Assembly: GCA_964443275.1 (NCBI GenBank) | Contig: CAYUCE010000078.1 | Coordinates: 1-6,216, forward strand | Direction: 5' to 3' | Source of the DNA: CAYUCE01 sp964443275 | GTDB lineage: Bacteria > Bipolaricaulota > Bipolaricaulia > CAYUCE01 | DNA: 6,216 nucleotides | Shown here: piece after piece, positions 1 through 6,100 of the stretch | Layout of the letters: every line of letters begins with the position of its first letter | Position numbering within the stretch: the stretch's first letter is position 1 | Notes under the pieces: generated by a model | Told to the model about the DNA's origin: nothing | The model's database searches: none | Seen by the model: only the letters and a program-made list of their open reading frames with translations | Translations under genes and position numbers: made by a program

Positions 1-43
1 AGACAGTTGAAAATACCTTGTTAAAATATGCTACTTCAGAAAA

Positions 44-271
44 CTAAATAGTTACCACATTTGTACCCTTTTTGATCAAATCGATGGCCTCTGTTTGATG
101 GGAGTAAAGAACTATCCCTTGTTTTTTGAGCCATCCAGCTAGCGGCTCAGTCAGAGGGTTGTCTAAATCGCCCCTTTTGGCCTCCTTTGGGGGTATTTCT
201 TTAATAATTTCAATTTGCCCACTGTACCAATGGCACCTTTTTATTCTTTGGATTAGCTTTTCAAAATCCAT
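44..271 (-). pseudogene. mrfA: Truncated MrfA (YprA)-like DEAD/DEAH helicase, N-terminal remnant
   Basis: MrfA is an SF2 helicase with a C-terminal zinc-binding DUF1998 domain. It works with the MrfB exonuclease in repair of mitomycin-type DNA damage in Bacillus. Only 75 residues remain here, against roughly 750 in the family. They include the Q-motif region, LYSHQ at residues 55-59, followed by EAIDLIKKGTNVVTI. In intact homologues the Walker A loop follows almost at once, but here a TAG stop comes first (positions 44-46). Neither the stop read-through nor the other minus frames resemble helicase in bases 1-43. The ATG lies one base after the mrfB stop with only a weak GGAAA upstream, which suggests translational coupling. 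The assignment rests on the Q motif plus linkage to mrfB. Without an ATPase core the product cannot be a working helicase. Confidence 0.75.
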
Positions 272-272
272 T

Positions 273-1331
273 TTATTTCCAAATCTTACAAAGGTTGGCC
301 AGCAGGTGAGCTAAGCTTATGATATCCTGTTTGTTGTGTTCAATTATGGGAATGAGTGGCCCGATACATTTTTCCTCCAAATAGGTATTATAAAAATCGG
401 GCACCAAAGCGGAAGGGACGTTCAAGGATCTTTTTTCCCTTAAAATCTTTTTTTCTACTGTCTCCAATCTACAGTCAGAAAGCTTATCTTTCCAAGCCCG
501 GCGGGCAAAGAACAGAAGGTCCATATGGGGAATCTCGATAGATTGATTTTGCCCGTAGTAATCTAACCTCTCTTGCAAGTAGTTACAGTCAAATCTGCGG
601 CCATTATAAGTAATTAAAATCCTGTCCTTTTTCAAATGTTCTAATGTCTTGGTTATCGCTGCTAATTCTTCAGTTATATCCCGGATTAGGTACTGCCTAA
701 TTAATAGTTTATCCTTTTCAGGTTTAGCTAGGCCCAAAAGTACCAATGGTCTGGAGAAAAGCCCCATCGATTCTAAGTCAAAGAAAAGCAGGTTTTCGGT
801 ATCGGCGATTCCGGTAAGACAGAGGCTGGTGGGATGGGAGGCTGGCAGCCAATATCTTAGGCAATCATGTAGATCCTTTATCCTTCCTTTTTCTATAGTG
901 TTTACTAGATCGCGGGCCTTATTTTTGTAGGTGGGATGATTGATGAGATCCTGGATGGTCTTATATCCCTCTTCTTTTAGCCTGACCTCAGTTTTAGGTC
1001 CGATACCATAAATTAATCTCAAATTTGATAGTAGCTTCTGTTGCCAATCCTCCCATATGCAGCTATTAATTTCCAACCTTTCCCGGTGGGTAATTAAATA
1101 TACTGATCCGAAATCAGTCTCTAGCTCCCGGCCATCATAAACTTGATCGAGAGAAATATTCCTAAATTCTTCCAAAAGCACCTTTTTATATTTTATTGCT
1201 TTTCTGAATTGGTCAAAGTCTATCCCCGGAGCATACAACCTATCTTTGCCCAAATCCTTGAAAACCTCCGATTCACTCACCTGGGAAATCTTGGACTTTA
1301 GTTTCTCGGCTACTTGTTCTAAATTCTCCAA
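273..1331 (-). CDS. mrfB: MrfB (YprB)-like DEDDh 3'-5' exonuclease
   Basis: This is a 352-residue protein with a ribonuclease H-like exonuclease fold, matching the YprB/MrfB family. MrfB is the nuclease partner of the MrfA helicase in a UvrA-independent mitomycin repair pathway of Bacillus. Visible motifs are DLE at D185/E187 (ExoI), YNGRRFD ending in D248 (ExoII), and HNKQD with H332 and D336 (ExoIII). Together they give a complete DEDDh set. A helix-hairpin-helix-like stretch, GIGPKTEVRLKEEGYKTIQDL, lies at about 109-129 and probably contacts DNA. The start is TTG, since the in-frame TAG four codons upstream excludes an earlier start; an AGGT lies seven bases before it. The gene follows the MerR-like gene and touches mrfA, so the three probably share a transcript. 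In B. subtilis I recall the helicase gene coming first, so the order here is reversed. The reading frame looks intact. Confidence 0.87.
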   Translation of the reverse strand: MENLEQVAEKLKSKISQVSESEVFKDLGKDRLYAPGIDFDQFRKAIKYKKVLLEEFRNISLDQVYDGRELETDFGSVYLITHRERLEINSCIWEDWQQKLLSNLRLIYGIGPKTEVRLKEEGYKTIQDLINHPTYKNKARDLVNTIEKGRIKDLHDCLRYWLPASHPTSLCLTGIADTENLLFFDLESMGLFSRPLVLLGLAKPEKDKLLIRQYLIRDITEELAAITKTLEHLKKDRILITYNGRRFDCNYLQERLDYYGQNQSIEIPHMDLLFFARRAWKDKLSDCRLETVEKKILREKRSLNVPSALVPDFYNTYLEEKCIGPLIPIIEHNKQDIISLAHLLANLCKIWK

Positions 1332-1410
1332 TGATTTTACCTAATTTTTTTCAATTGATAGTTAACTGAAACTTGGTAGGGTGAATATCGTAGACCCGAA
1401 TTTGTAAATT

Positions 1411-1450
1411 TTTTAACAGGTTGCTTACTGTTTTAACAGGTTGCTTACTG
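1411..1450. repeat. Exact 20-bp tandem duplication
   Basis: Bases 1411-1430 are repeated without mismatch at 1431-1450, two head-to-tail copies and no third. The flanking bases do not extend the match. Twenty is not a multiple of three, so the duplication changes the reading frame. The stop codon of the MerR-like gene is in the copy that is read first on the minus strand. Confidence 0.95.
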
Positions 1451-1939
1451 GTTGAAATGCTTTCTAACCTTTTCTTCCACATCTCCCACGTCCAATAGAT
1501 AAAGCTGTCCCCTATCTCGCAATAATGATATAAGCTGGCCGAAAGATCCGTCTGGCCTTTCTTCGAAACTGACGATATCTTCACCTACCACCAAGAGAAT
1601 TCTATCTTTAAACCACTCCTGGTCGGATTCTTTAGTTAATCTGTCGATGGTGCTTCTTATGGCTTGGGTGGAGGCCCCTTGTTGGCGCAGATCTTTGATT
1701 ACGTTTAAAACCATCAAGTCTTTAAAACTTAACTTGATAGGAATCCCTTGTTTTCTCCTACCGGCAAAGTCTTTGTGAGCTAACCCCGAATCTATCCAGT
1801 AAAGAAGCGTTGTATAAGGTACATCAAGGATCTCACTGGCCCGGCTGGCATTACAGATGGGTTTGTCAACTTCCGATAGTTTCATTTTGCCCCTTACTTG
1901 GTTACTTGTCACTAAATGCTCAGTTGAATAGGTCACCAC
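1445..1939 (-). CDS. MerR-like helix-turn-helix regulator, C-terminus possibly frameshifted
   Basis: This is a 164-residue protein with a MerR-type winged helix. The helices are ASRASEILDVPYTTLLYWID (31-50), then a wing with GRRKQG (60-65), then SFKDLMVLNVIKDLRQQGASTQAIRSTIDRL (71-101). That layout is also found in small DUF433-linked DNA-binding proteins. The second half (GQLISLLRDRGQLYLLD) has no sensor motif or cysteines I recognise. The start is uncertain: GTG at 1937-1939 has a nearby GGAAG, but ATG at residue 19 has AAGGGG four bases before it and fits the domain better. The stop lies inside a 20-bp tandem duplication. A plausible tail (VSNLLKNLQIRVYDIHPTKF) follows out of frame down to 1351, only 19 bases from the mrfB start. 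Context suggests autoregulation and control of mrfB-mrfA, which is inference. Confidence 0.68.
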   Translation of the reverse strand: MVTYSTEHLVTSNQVRGKMKLSEVDKPICNASRASEILDVPYTTLLYWIDSGLAHKDFAGRRKQGIPIKLSFKDLMVLNVIKDLRQQGASTQAIRSTIDRLTKESDQEWFKDRILLVVGEDIVSFEERPDGSFGQLISLLRDRGQLYLLDVGDVEEKVRKHFNQ

Positions 1940-1954
1940 TTTCTTCCATCAATT

Positions 1955-1988
1955 TAGATTACAACATTAAATCCTTATTTGTAATCTA
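1955..1988. promoter_or_regulatory. Perfect 10-bp inverted repeat, candidate operator of the MerR-like regulator
   Basis: TAGATTACAA (1955-1964) and TTGTAATCTA (1979-1988) are perfect reverse complements separated by 14 bases, with arm centres 24 bp apart. One arm overlaps the -10 of the minus-strand promoter and the other lies in the expected 5' leader, so a bound dimer could block initiation. It could alternatively fold as a leader hairpin. Binding by the adjacent regulator is inferred from position only. Confidence 0.55.
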
Positions 1989-2011
1989 CCATCTTCCAAA
2001 CTGAATGTCAA
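1983..2011 (-). promoter_or_regulatory. Candidate sigma-A promoter of the MerR-like/mrfB/mrfA unit
   Basis: On the minus strand TTGACA (2006-2011) is followed after exactly 17 bases by TAGATT (1983-1988). This is a perfect -35 and a 4/6 -10 at optimal spacing. Transcription would begin near 1975, about 35 bases before the GTG start. The -10 element coincides with one arm of the inverted repeat 1955-1988. Confidence 0.55.
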
Positions 2012-2064
2012 GGTGACTAGGGGATTCTTTAAATCGGAACTTAATCGGTTATCAAAGGAGACTT

Positions 2065-2093
2065 TTGATCCCCATGGATAGATCACTTATCAT
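2065..2093 (+). promoter_or_regulatory. Candidate promoter of the MFS gene
   Basis: TTGATC (2065-2070) and TATCAT (2088-2093) are separated by 17 bases, matching the -35 at 4/6 and the -10 at 5/6. A start near 2100 would give a leader of about 70 bases. A weaker alternative is TTGCAC (2109-2114) with TTTATT (2132-2137). Confidence 0.33.
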
Positions 2094-2168
2094 AATATCT
2101 CCTGGAATTTGCACCTATGGATTAAAGGTAATTTATTCTGCAAATTTCTGGACAAGGGATGATTTAAA

Positions 2169-3365
2169 GTGGTTTGGGGAGTAAAGCGGGAAGCTTGGAT
2201 TTTGATGGTCTATGCCGTAGCTTGCGCCTTTGGGGTGAGTGTGGTCTTCCCCTACATACCGGTCCATGGAAAAGAGATAGGCATTCCAGTCAGCATCATC
2301 GGTTACCTAGTGGTCTTATATTATCTATTACAAGCCATTACTAGGATACCGTTGGGAAGACTTTCTGATATTGTAGGCCATTATCGCCCAATTTTTTTGG
2401 GGGCCTTGTGTTATCTGGCCTCCGCAACAGCCTTCATCTTATCCAGCCGGCTCTGGCTTCTGCTTTTTCTAGGGGAGTTATTTTTAGGTTTGGCAAATTC
2501 CATAACCTGGGTCACTATCCCTTCTTATATTACCCGGATCAAAAAAGCTATTCCCATTTATACTTTCGCAATCGGTATGGGATGGCTAATTGGATCACCT
2601 ACCGGGGGATATATCAAAGACAACTTGGGGATGCAGTGGGTTTTTTTAACTCTGTTGTTTGTCTCTCTAGTTTTGCTTTTTCTTTCCTCACTTTTTTATA
2701 TCCAGAGTCGAGAAACTAACCTCAGAGAATCGGTAAAGTCGTTTTTAAGTTTGTCTATATTCACTCCAGCATCAATCCCCATCTATCCTTCTATGAAATC
2801 CTATTTACAGGCTTGGAAGCTTTTTAAAAGTAATAAAGAGCTGTTAATCGCTTCCCTTTTTTCTTTTATTGTATTTATGAGCTTTGGCCTAGGAGCTTCT
2901 ATCTTGCCTTTGTATTTTTCCAAGATAGGGATATCCTCTTTCTTTATCGGGATTCTAATATCCATAAGGTCCTCTTCTTCCACCCTGATAAGGCTAGCTT
3001 CTGCTAGAGTGAGCCGGCGGTACGGAGGGGTTAAGGTATTAGTTGTAACTACTGTGTTAGTGGGAGTATCCATGGTCCTTATTTCTATAACTGAATCTTT
3101 TGTTTTGCTTTCTGTTTTTTCAATCCTGTGGGGATTAAGTTCCGGGCTTTATCTGCCTATAGTCTTTGATGTGATTGGAAAATATACCAAGAGTGAACAA
3201 AGAGGCATAGCTATGGGAGTAAGAGGGACTTTAGGTACCCTGGGGGCGGCCTTTGGTACTTTAATTTTTTCTAATTTGGCCCAGAGCCTTTCCTTAGGAC
3301 CCTCTCTATTAATTGCCGGTGTTTTCACCGCATTTGGAAGCATTGCTTTGGGGCTCCTGCGCTAG
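2169..3365 (+). CDS. Major facilitator superfamily transporter, substrate unknown
   Basis: This is a 398-residue integral membrane protein, the usual length for a 12-helix MFS carrier that moves small molecules using ion gradients. The loop after the second helix carries motif A in the form GRLSDIVGHYRP (63-74). The equivalent loop of the second half reads SARVSRRYGGVKV (278-290). A glycine-rich stretch, GMGWLIGSPTGGYIKD (136-151), corresponds to the helix 5 region that often carries motif C in drug exporters. A polar central loop spans about 179-224. The GTG start has AAGGGA about nine bases before it. The gene is complete and is divergent from the MerR-like/mrf unit. Substrate cannot be told from sequence. 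An exporter role is possible from helix 5 and from the DNA-repair neighbours, but sugar or other uptake is not excluded. Confidence 0.85.
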   Translation: MVWGVKREAWILMVYAVACAFGVSVVFPYIPVHGKEIGIPVSIIGYLVVLYYLLQAITRIPLGRLSDIVGHYRPIFLGALCYLASATAFILSSRLWLLLFLGELFLGLANSITWVTIPSYITRIKKAIPIYTFAIGMGWLIGSPTGGYIKDNLGMQWVFLTLLFVSLVLLFLSSLFYIQSRETNLRESVKSFLSLSIFTPASIPIYPSMKSYLQAWKLFKSNKELLIASLFSFIVFMSFGLGASILPLYFSKIGISSFFIGILISIRSSSSTLIRLASARVSRRYGGVKVLVVTTVLVGVSMVLISITESFVLLSVFSILWGLSSGLYLPIVFDVIGKYTKSEQRGIAMGVRGTLGTLGAAFGTLIFSNLAQSLSLGPSLLIAGVFTAFGSIALGLLR

Positions 3366-3469
3366 CTCTTTTAAATTTCCAGCAGTTAAGCTCCCTATGT
3401 TGGTAAATCTTCCCTGTGAAGTTAACTACCTTGATTGCAAAATTTTACTCCTGATATTCGATTTAACAT

Positions 3470-3498
3470 TTGACATTTTCTCCACAATCTGTTATATT
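3470..3498 (+). promoter_or_regulatory. Promoter P1 upstream of the lacI-type gene
   Basis: TTGACA (3470-3475), 17 bases, then TATATT (3493-3498), with TG at 3490-3491 forming an extended -10. This is a near-ideal sigma-A promoter. Predicted initiation at about 3505 falls within operator O1, so binding there should block it. Confidence 0.68.
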
Positions 3499-3500
3499 AT

Positions 3501-3516
3501 TTGTAAGCGCTTTCAT
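3501..3516. promoter_or_regulatory. Operator O1, LacI/CcpA-type site
   Basis: TTGTAAGCGCTTTCAT has the AAGCGCTT core with a central CG typical of LacI-family operators. It fits the CcpA cre consensus WTGNAANCGNWNNCW at every position. It sits at the predicted start of P1 and upstream of the P2 -35. Candidates for the ligand are the adjacent LacI-type protein and a host CcpA; sequence alone cannot separate them. Confidence 0.72.
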
Positions 3517-3521
3517 ATCCG

Positions 3522-3550
3522 TTGACAGGTCAAATAGTACATGTTATCTA
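3522..3550 (+). promoter_or_regulatory. Promoter P2 upstream of the lacI-type gene
   Basis: TTGACA (3522-3527), 17 bases, then TATCTA (3545-3550), with TG at 3542-3543 as an extended -10. The -10 is weaker than that of P1 but the layout is the same. Predicted initiation at about 3557 is at the edge of operator O2. Confidence 0.55.
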
Positions 3551-3558
3551 ATATCTAT

Positions 3559-3575
3559 GTGGAAGCGCTTTCCAC
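3559..3575. promoter_or_regulatory. Operator O2, palindromic LacI-type site
   Basis: GTGGAAGCGCTTTCCAC has arms GTGGAA and TTCCAC around a GCGC core, and shares AAGCGCTT with O1. The cores are 58 bp apart, about five and a half helical turns. It lies immediately downstream of P2 and 15 bases before the regulator start, a position suited to repression. Autoregulation by the LacI-type protein is the simplest reading. Confidence 0.72.
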
Positions 3576-3590
3576 AGATAAGGGGGAAGG

Positions 3591-4598
3591 ATGGCGGATA
3601 CTCTAGATGAGGTAGCAAAGATGGCTGAGGTTTCCCGAGCAACTGTCTCTAGAGTAGTTAATGATCATTCCAATGTAAGCTCTGAAACCAGGAAGAAGGT
3701 TCAACGGGCAATCAAGGAATCAGGGTACAAACCTCACGCAGTGGCAAGAAGCTTGGTTACTGATAAAACTGGAATTGTGGGATTGGTTATTCCAGAATCG
3801 GTATCACGGCTCTTTTCCGACCCATTTTTTGCCCCTTTTATTAGATCAGTGACTGAGGAATGTAGGAAGCTTGGATTTGAATTAATGCTTTCACTTTTGG
3901 CTGCTCCCGATGAAGAGAGAGGACTCTATGATCGGATAGTAGCTGGCAGCTATTTGGACGGTCTGCTTCTGGCCTCTGCTCCGGTGAATGATCCTCTAGT
4001 TGAGGATTTGCTCGAGGATAACACCCCTTTTGTATCGGTGGGTCGTCATCCAAATGAGCGAGTCAATTATGTGGATGTAGACAACTACGGCGGTGCGAGA
4101 CAAGCTACCGAATATTTGCTTGGTCTAGGGCATGAAAGGATTGCCACTGTAACCGGATCTTTAGATCAAGCGGCAGGAATAGATAGGCTCAAAGGATACA
4201 AGGATGCCCTGAAAAGCTCCGGTGTAACCGTAGAAAAGGAATTGATTTTCAAGGGGGATTTTACTGAAGGAAGTGGGGCGGAAGGAGTCCAAAGGCTCCT
4301 TTCTCAATTCCCAACAGCAATTTTTGCTGCCAGTGACAAAACCGCCATTGGAGTTTTAAAAGAACTGAAAAAAGCGGGTAAAAAGATTCCGAAGGATTTA
4401 GCGGTAGTTGGTTTTGATGATATCTCCGCTTCTTCTGCTGTGGATCCTCCTTTAACTACTATCTCCCAGCCAGTAGAACGCATGGCCCGCCTTTCAGTGA
4501 GGGTACTCAACCGGTTAATTGAAGGTCAATTAAATAAACAAAACAAGCCAACTAGGAGGGTTTTTAAGACCGAATTAGTGGTCAGAGAATCAACTTAA
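3591..4598 (+). CDS. LacI-family transcriptional regulator
   Basis: This is a 335-residue, full-length LacI/GalR-type regulator. The N-terminal helix-turn-helix is TLDEVAKMAEVSRATVSRVV (4-23). It is followed by the hinge helix KPHAVARSL (47-55), whose leucine normally inserts at the central CG of the operator. The periplasmic-binding-protein-like effector domain begins with TGIVGLVIPE (60-69), and its C-terminal part holds VVGFDDI and PPLTTISQPVERMA, both conserved in the family. The ATG has a strong purine-rich AGGGGGAAGG just upstream. Two operators of matching type precede it, so it is probably autoregulated. The gene is followed 98 bases later by a solute-binding protein gene on the same strand, so a sugar or oligosaccharide is the likely effector. 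The specific sugar cannot be inferred. The frame is intact. Confidence 0.93.
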   Translation: MADTLDEVAKMAEVSRATVSRVVNDHSNVSSETRKKVQRAIKESGYKPHAVARSLVTDKTGIVGLVIPESVSRLFSDPFFAPFIRSVTEECRKLGFELMLSLLAAPDEERGLYDRIVAGSYLDGLLLASAPVNDPLVEDLLEDNTPFVSVGRHPNERVNYVDVDNYGGARQATEYLLGLGHERIATVTGSLDQAAGIDRLKGYKDALKSSGVTVEKELIFKGDFTEGSGAEGVQRLLSQFPTAIFAASDKTAIGVLKELKKAGKKIPKDLAVVGFDDISASSAVDPPLTTISQPVERMARLSVRVLNRLIEGQLNKQNKPTRRVFKTELVVREST

Positions 4599-4622
4599 CC
4601 GTAATTGGTCAAAAAAATTCTC

Positions 4623-4658
4623 GGAGGTGATGTGTTTATATATAAAAACGTAAGGTAA
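4623..4658 (+). other. Orphan Shine-Dalgarno site with possible 8-codon leader ORF
   Basis: A perfect GGAGGTGAT (4623-4631) lies between the regulator and the binding-protein gene, 74 bases upstream of the latter's start. It precedes only GTG-started codons reading MFIYKNVR and a stop at 4656-4658, or an overlapping ATG frame of seven codons. The gap from GGAGG to the GTG is four bases, which is short. It may be a leader peptide or the remnant of a lost gene start. Confidence 0.25.
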
Positions 4659-4661
4659 ATC

Positions 4662-4681
4662 TGGAAAAATCTAATTTTCCA
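4662..4681. repeat. 7-bp inverted repeat just before the binding-protein ribosome binding site
   Basis: TGGAAAA (4662-4668) and TTTTCCA (4675-4681) are perfect complements around a six-base loop, adjoining the AAAAGGAG ribosome binding site. It is AT-rich and could be a weak hairpin or a protein site. No U tract follows, so it is not an intrinsic terminator. Confidence 0.3.
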
Positions 4682-4696
4682 AAAGGAGTGATCTTT

Positions 4697-6100
4697 ATGT
4701 GGTCAAGGAGTAGATTGATGTTTTTAAAGCTGTTTGCAGCGGTTTTAGTCATTGCCTTAATGGGTGGGCTGGTTTTTGGGCAAACCTACGAGCGGAGTGA
4801 AACACTTTACGTCAGTGGAGCAGCGTGGGGTCCACCATCCACCTGGAGTTTAAGTTCACTGACCCCCTCTACCAAGAATTCGCCAACAACCTCTACAATA
4901 TACCGATAGTTCCGAAGCATCTCTGGGAAGACAGAACGGAAGAACAAATCACCTTTGGCGCGAATAAAAATCCTGTCGGCTCGGGTGCATACCTATATTC
5001 CTCACATAGCGTAGATAGGAACGTATGGGTGAGAAACGAGGACTGGTGGGGAAAGGACGTGTTTGGAACTTCAACACCTAAGAGGATAGTCGATATCCGC
5101 TTTACCAGTAACAACGTTGCTTTGGGTGCGGTTATTAAGGGTGACGTCGATCTCAGCAATAACTTCCTCCCGGGCATTGCAACCCTGGCGGATAAAGGGT
5201 ACGTCAACACCTATTTCGATGGGGCTCCGTACATGCTTTCTGCCGATACGGCCGTTTTGTTCCTGAATACCACAAAGCCGCCGATGGGTGACCCGGCTTT
5301 CAGGAAAGCACCTGCTTATTCTATCAATGTAGATCAGATCGTGAATGTCGCTTACGCCAACTTGGTCAAGGCTGCCAATCCAACTGGCCTGCTTCCCACT
5401 CTGGAAGAGTACGTGGATCAGGATGTGGTCGATAGACTTGGTTGGACCTATAATCCGGCAAAAGCCGCAAAGATTCTTGAAGATGCTGGATATACGAAGG
5501 GTAGCGATGGTTTCTACAAGACACCTGATGGCTCCGCGATCAAACTGGAAGTTACCTGCCCGTTCGGGTGGACGGACTGGATGGAGGCAATCAAGATCAT
5601 CGCCAACAGTGCCCAAGCAGCAGGGATCAACATTCAGGATAAAACTCCGGATTATGGCGCCTGGAATACTGCGCTCCAAAGTGGCACATTTGATATGACC
5701 CTGAACAACTGGGCAACTCTTAGCAACACTCCATGGACACTGTATAACCTCTTATTTAGACACCCCATTTCAAGACCAGATGCAGAATGGTAACTTCGGC
5801 AGGTACGATGACCAAGAGATATTCGATCTTGTGGATGCACTTGCTAGGGTGCCTGTTGATGATAAGGTAGGGGTGAAGGACGCTTGTTCGGCCATCCAGG
5901 AAAAAATGCTGACAGAAGTACCCATGATTCCACTCTGGTACAACGGTCTGTGGGCCCAGTTTAGCGATGCGTACTGGACGAACTGGCCGACGGAAGCGGC
6001 AGATACTCCTAATACGCTTCCTACTACCTGGTCAGGGTACTGGCTATTGGGTGGATTGGAGACACTTATCAATTTGGAGCCAGCAGGGCAGAGTGAGTAG
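4697..6100 (+). pseudogene. Family 5 extracellular solute-binding protein (oligosaccharide type), internally deleted and frameshifted
   Basis: This is the remains of an ABC-transporter binding protein of the SBP_bac_5 type, closest in character to Thermotoga oligosaccharide-binding proteins. The ATG at 4697 has AAAAGGAG eight bases upstream. It begins with a signal peptide (MWSRSRLMFLKLFAAVLVIALMGGLVFG) and QTYERSETLYVSGAAWGPPSTW, then jumps near 4834-4846 into another frame reading TIHLEFKFTDPLYQEF. About 120 family residues are absent between them. The second segment runs to about 5766 with NIPIVPKHLW, NPVGSGAY, WVRNEDWWG, FGWTDWMEAIKIIA and TPWTLYNLLFRHP. The third segment resumes one base out of phase as FQDQMQNGNFGRYDD and ends with MIPLWYNGLWAQFSDAYWTNWPTEA and YWLLGGLETLINLEPAG. 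There is no lipobox cysteine. No transporter genes follow. A functional product is not expected; unusual recoding is much less likely. Confidence 0.88.

Noticed and set aside
1351..1584. 77-residue minus-strand frame overlapping the end of the MerR-like gene
   Set aside because: Its first two thirds are out of frame with the MerR-like coding sequence and look non-biological. Only the last 24 residues are plausible, and these are treated as a possible displaced tail.
2037..2053. Possible LexA/SOS box between the MFS and MerR-like genes (GAAC followed by GGTT)
   Set aside because: The right half-site and the spacing do not match GAAC-N4-GTTC, so SOS control is not supported.
2051..2069. Inverted repeat ATCAAA / TTTGAT before the MFS gene
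   Set aside because: Only six base pairs match, with a seven-base gap, in AT-rich sequence. It is too weak to call an operator, although it overlaps the candidate MFS -35.
3402..3430. Hairpin-like sequence after the MFS gene
   Set aside because: The stem is interrupted (GGTA/TACC and CTTC/GAAG with mismatches) and no T tract follows, so it is not called a terminator.
3313..3525. Plus-strand 70-residue frame spanning the MFS end and the LacI promoter
   Set aside because: It runs through two strong promoter sequences and an operator and resembles no protein.
4834..4846. Programmed frameshifting as an explanation for the split binding-protein frames
   Set aside because: About 120 family residues are missing at the junction and there is a second unrelated frame change downstream. 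Deletion and decay explain this better than recoding.
5071..5679. 202-residue open frame on the minus strand inside the binding-protein gene
   Set aside because: It lies antisense to a recognisable family 5 sequence, shows no motif, and has no ribosome binding site I can see. It is a shadow of the real coding strand.
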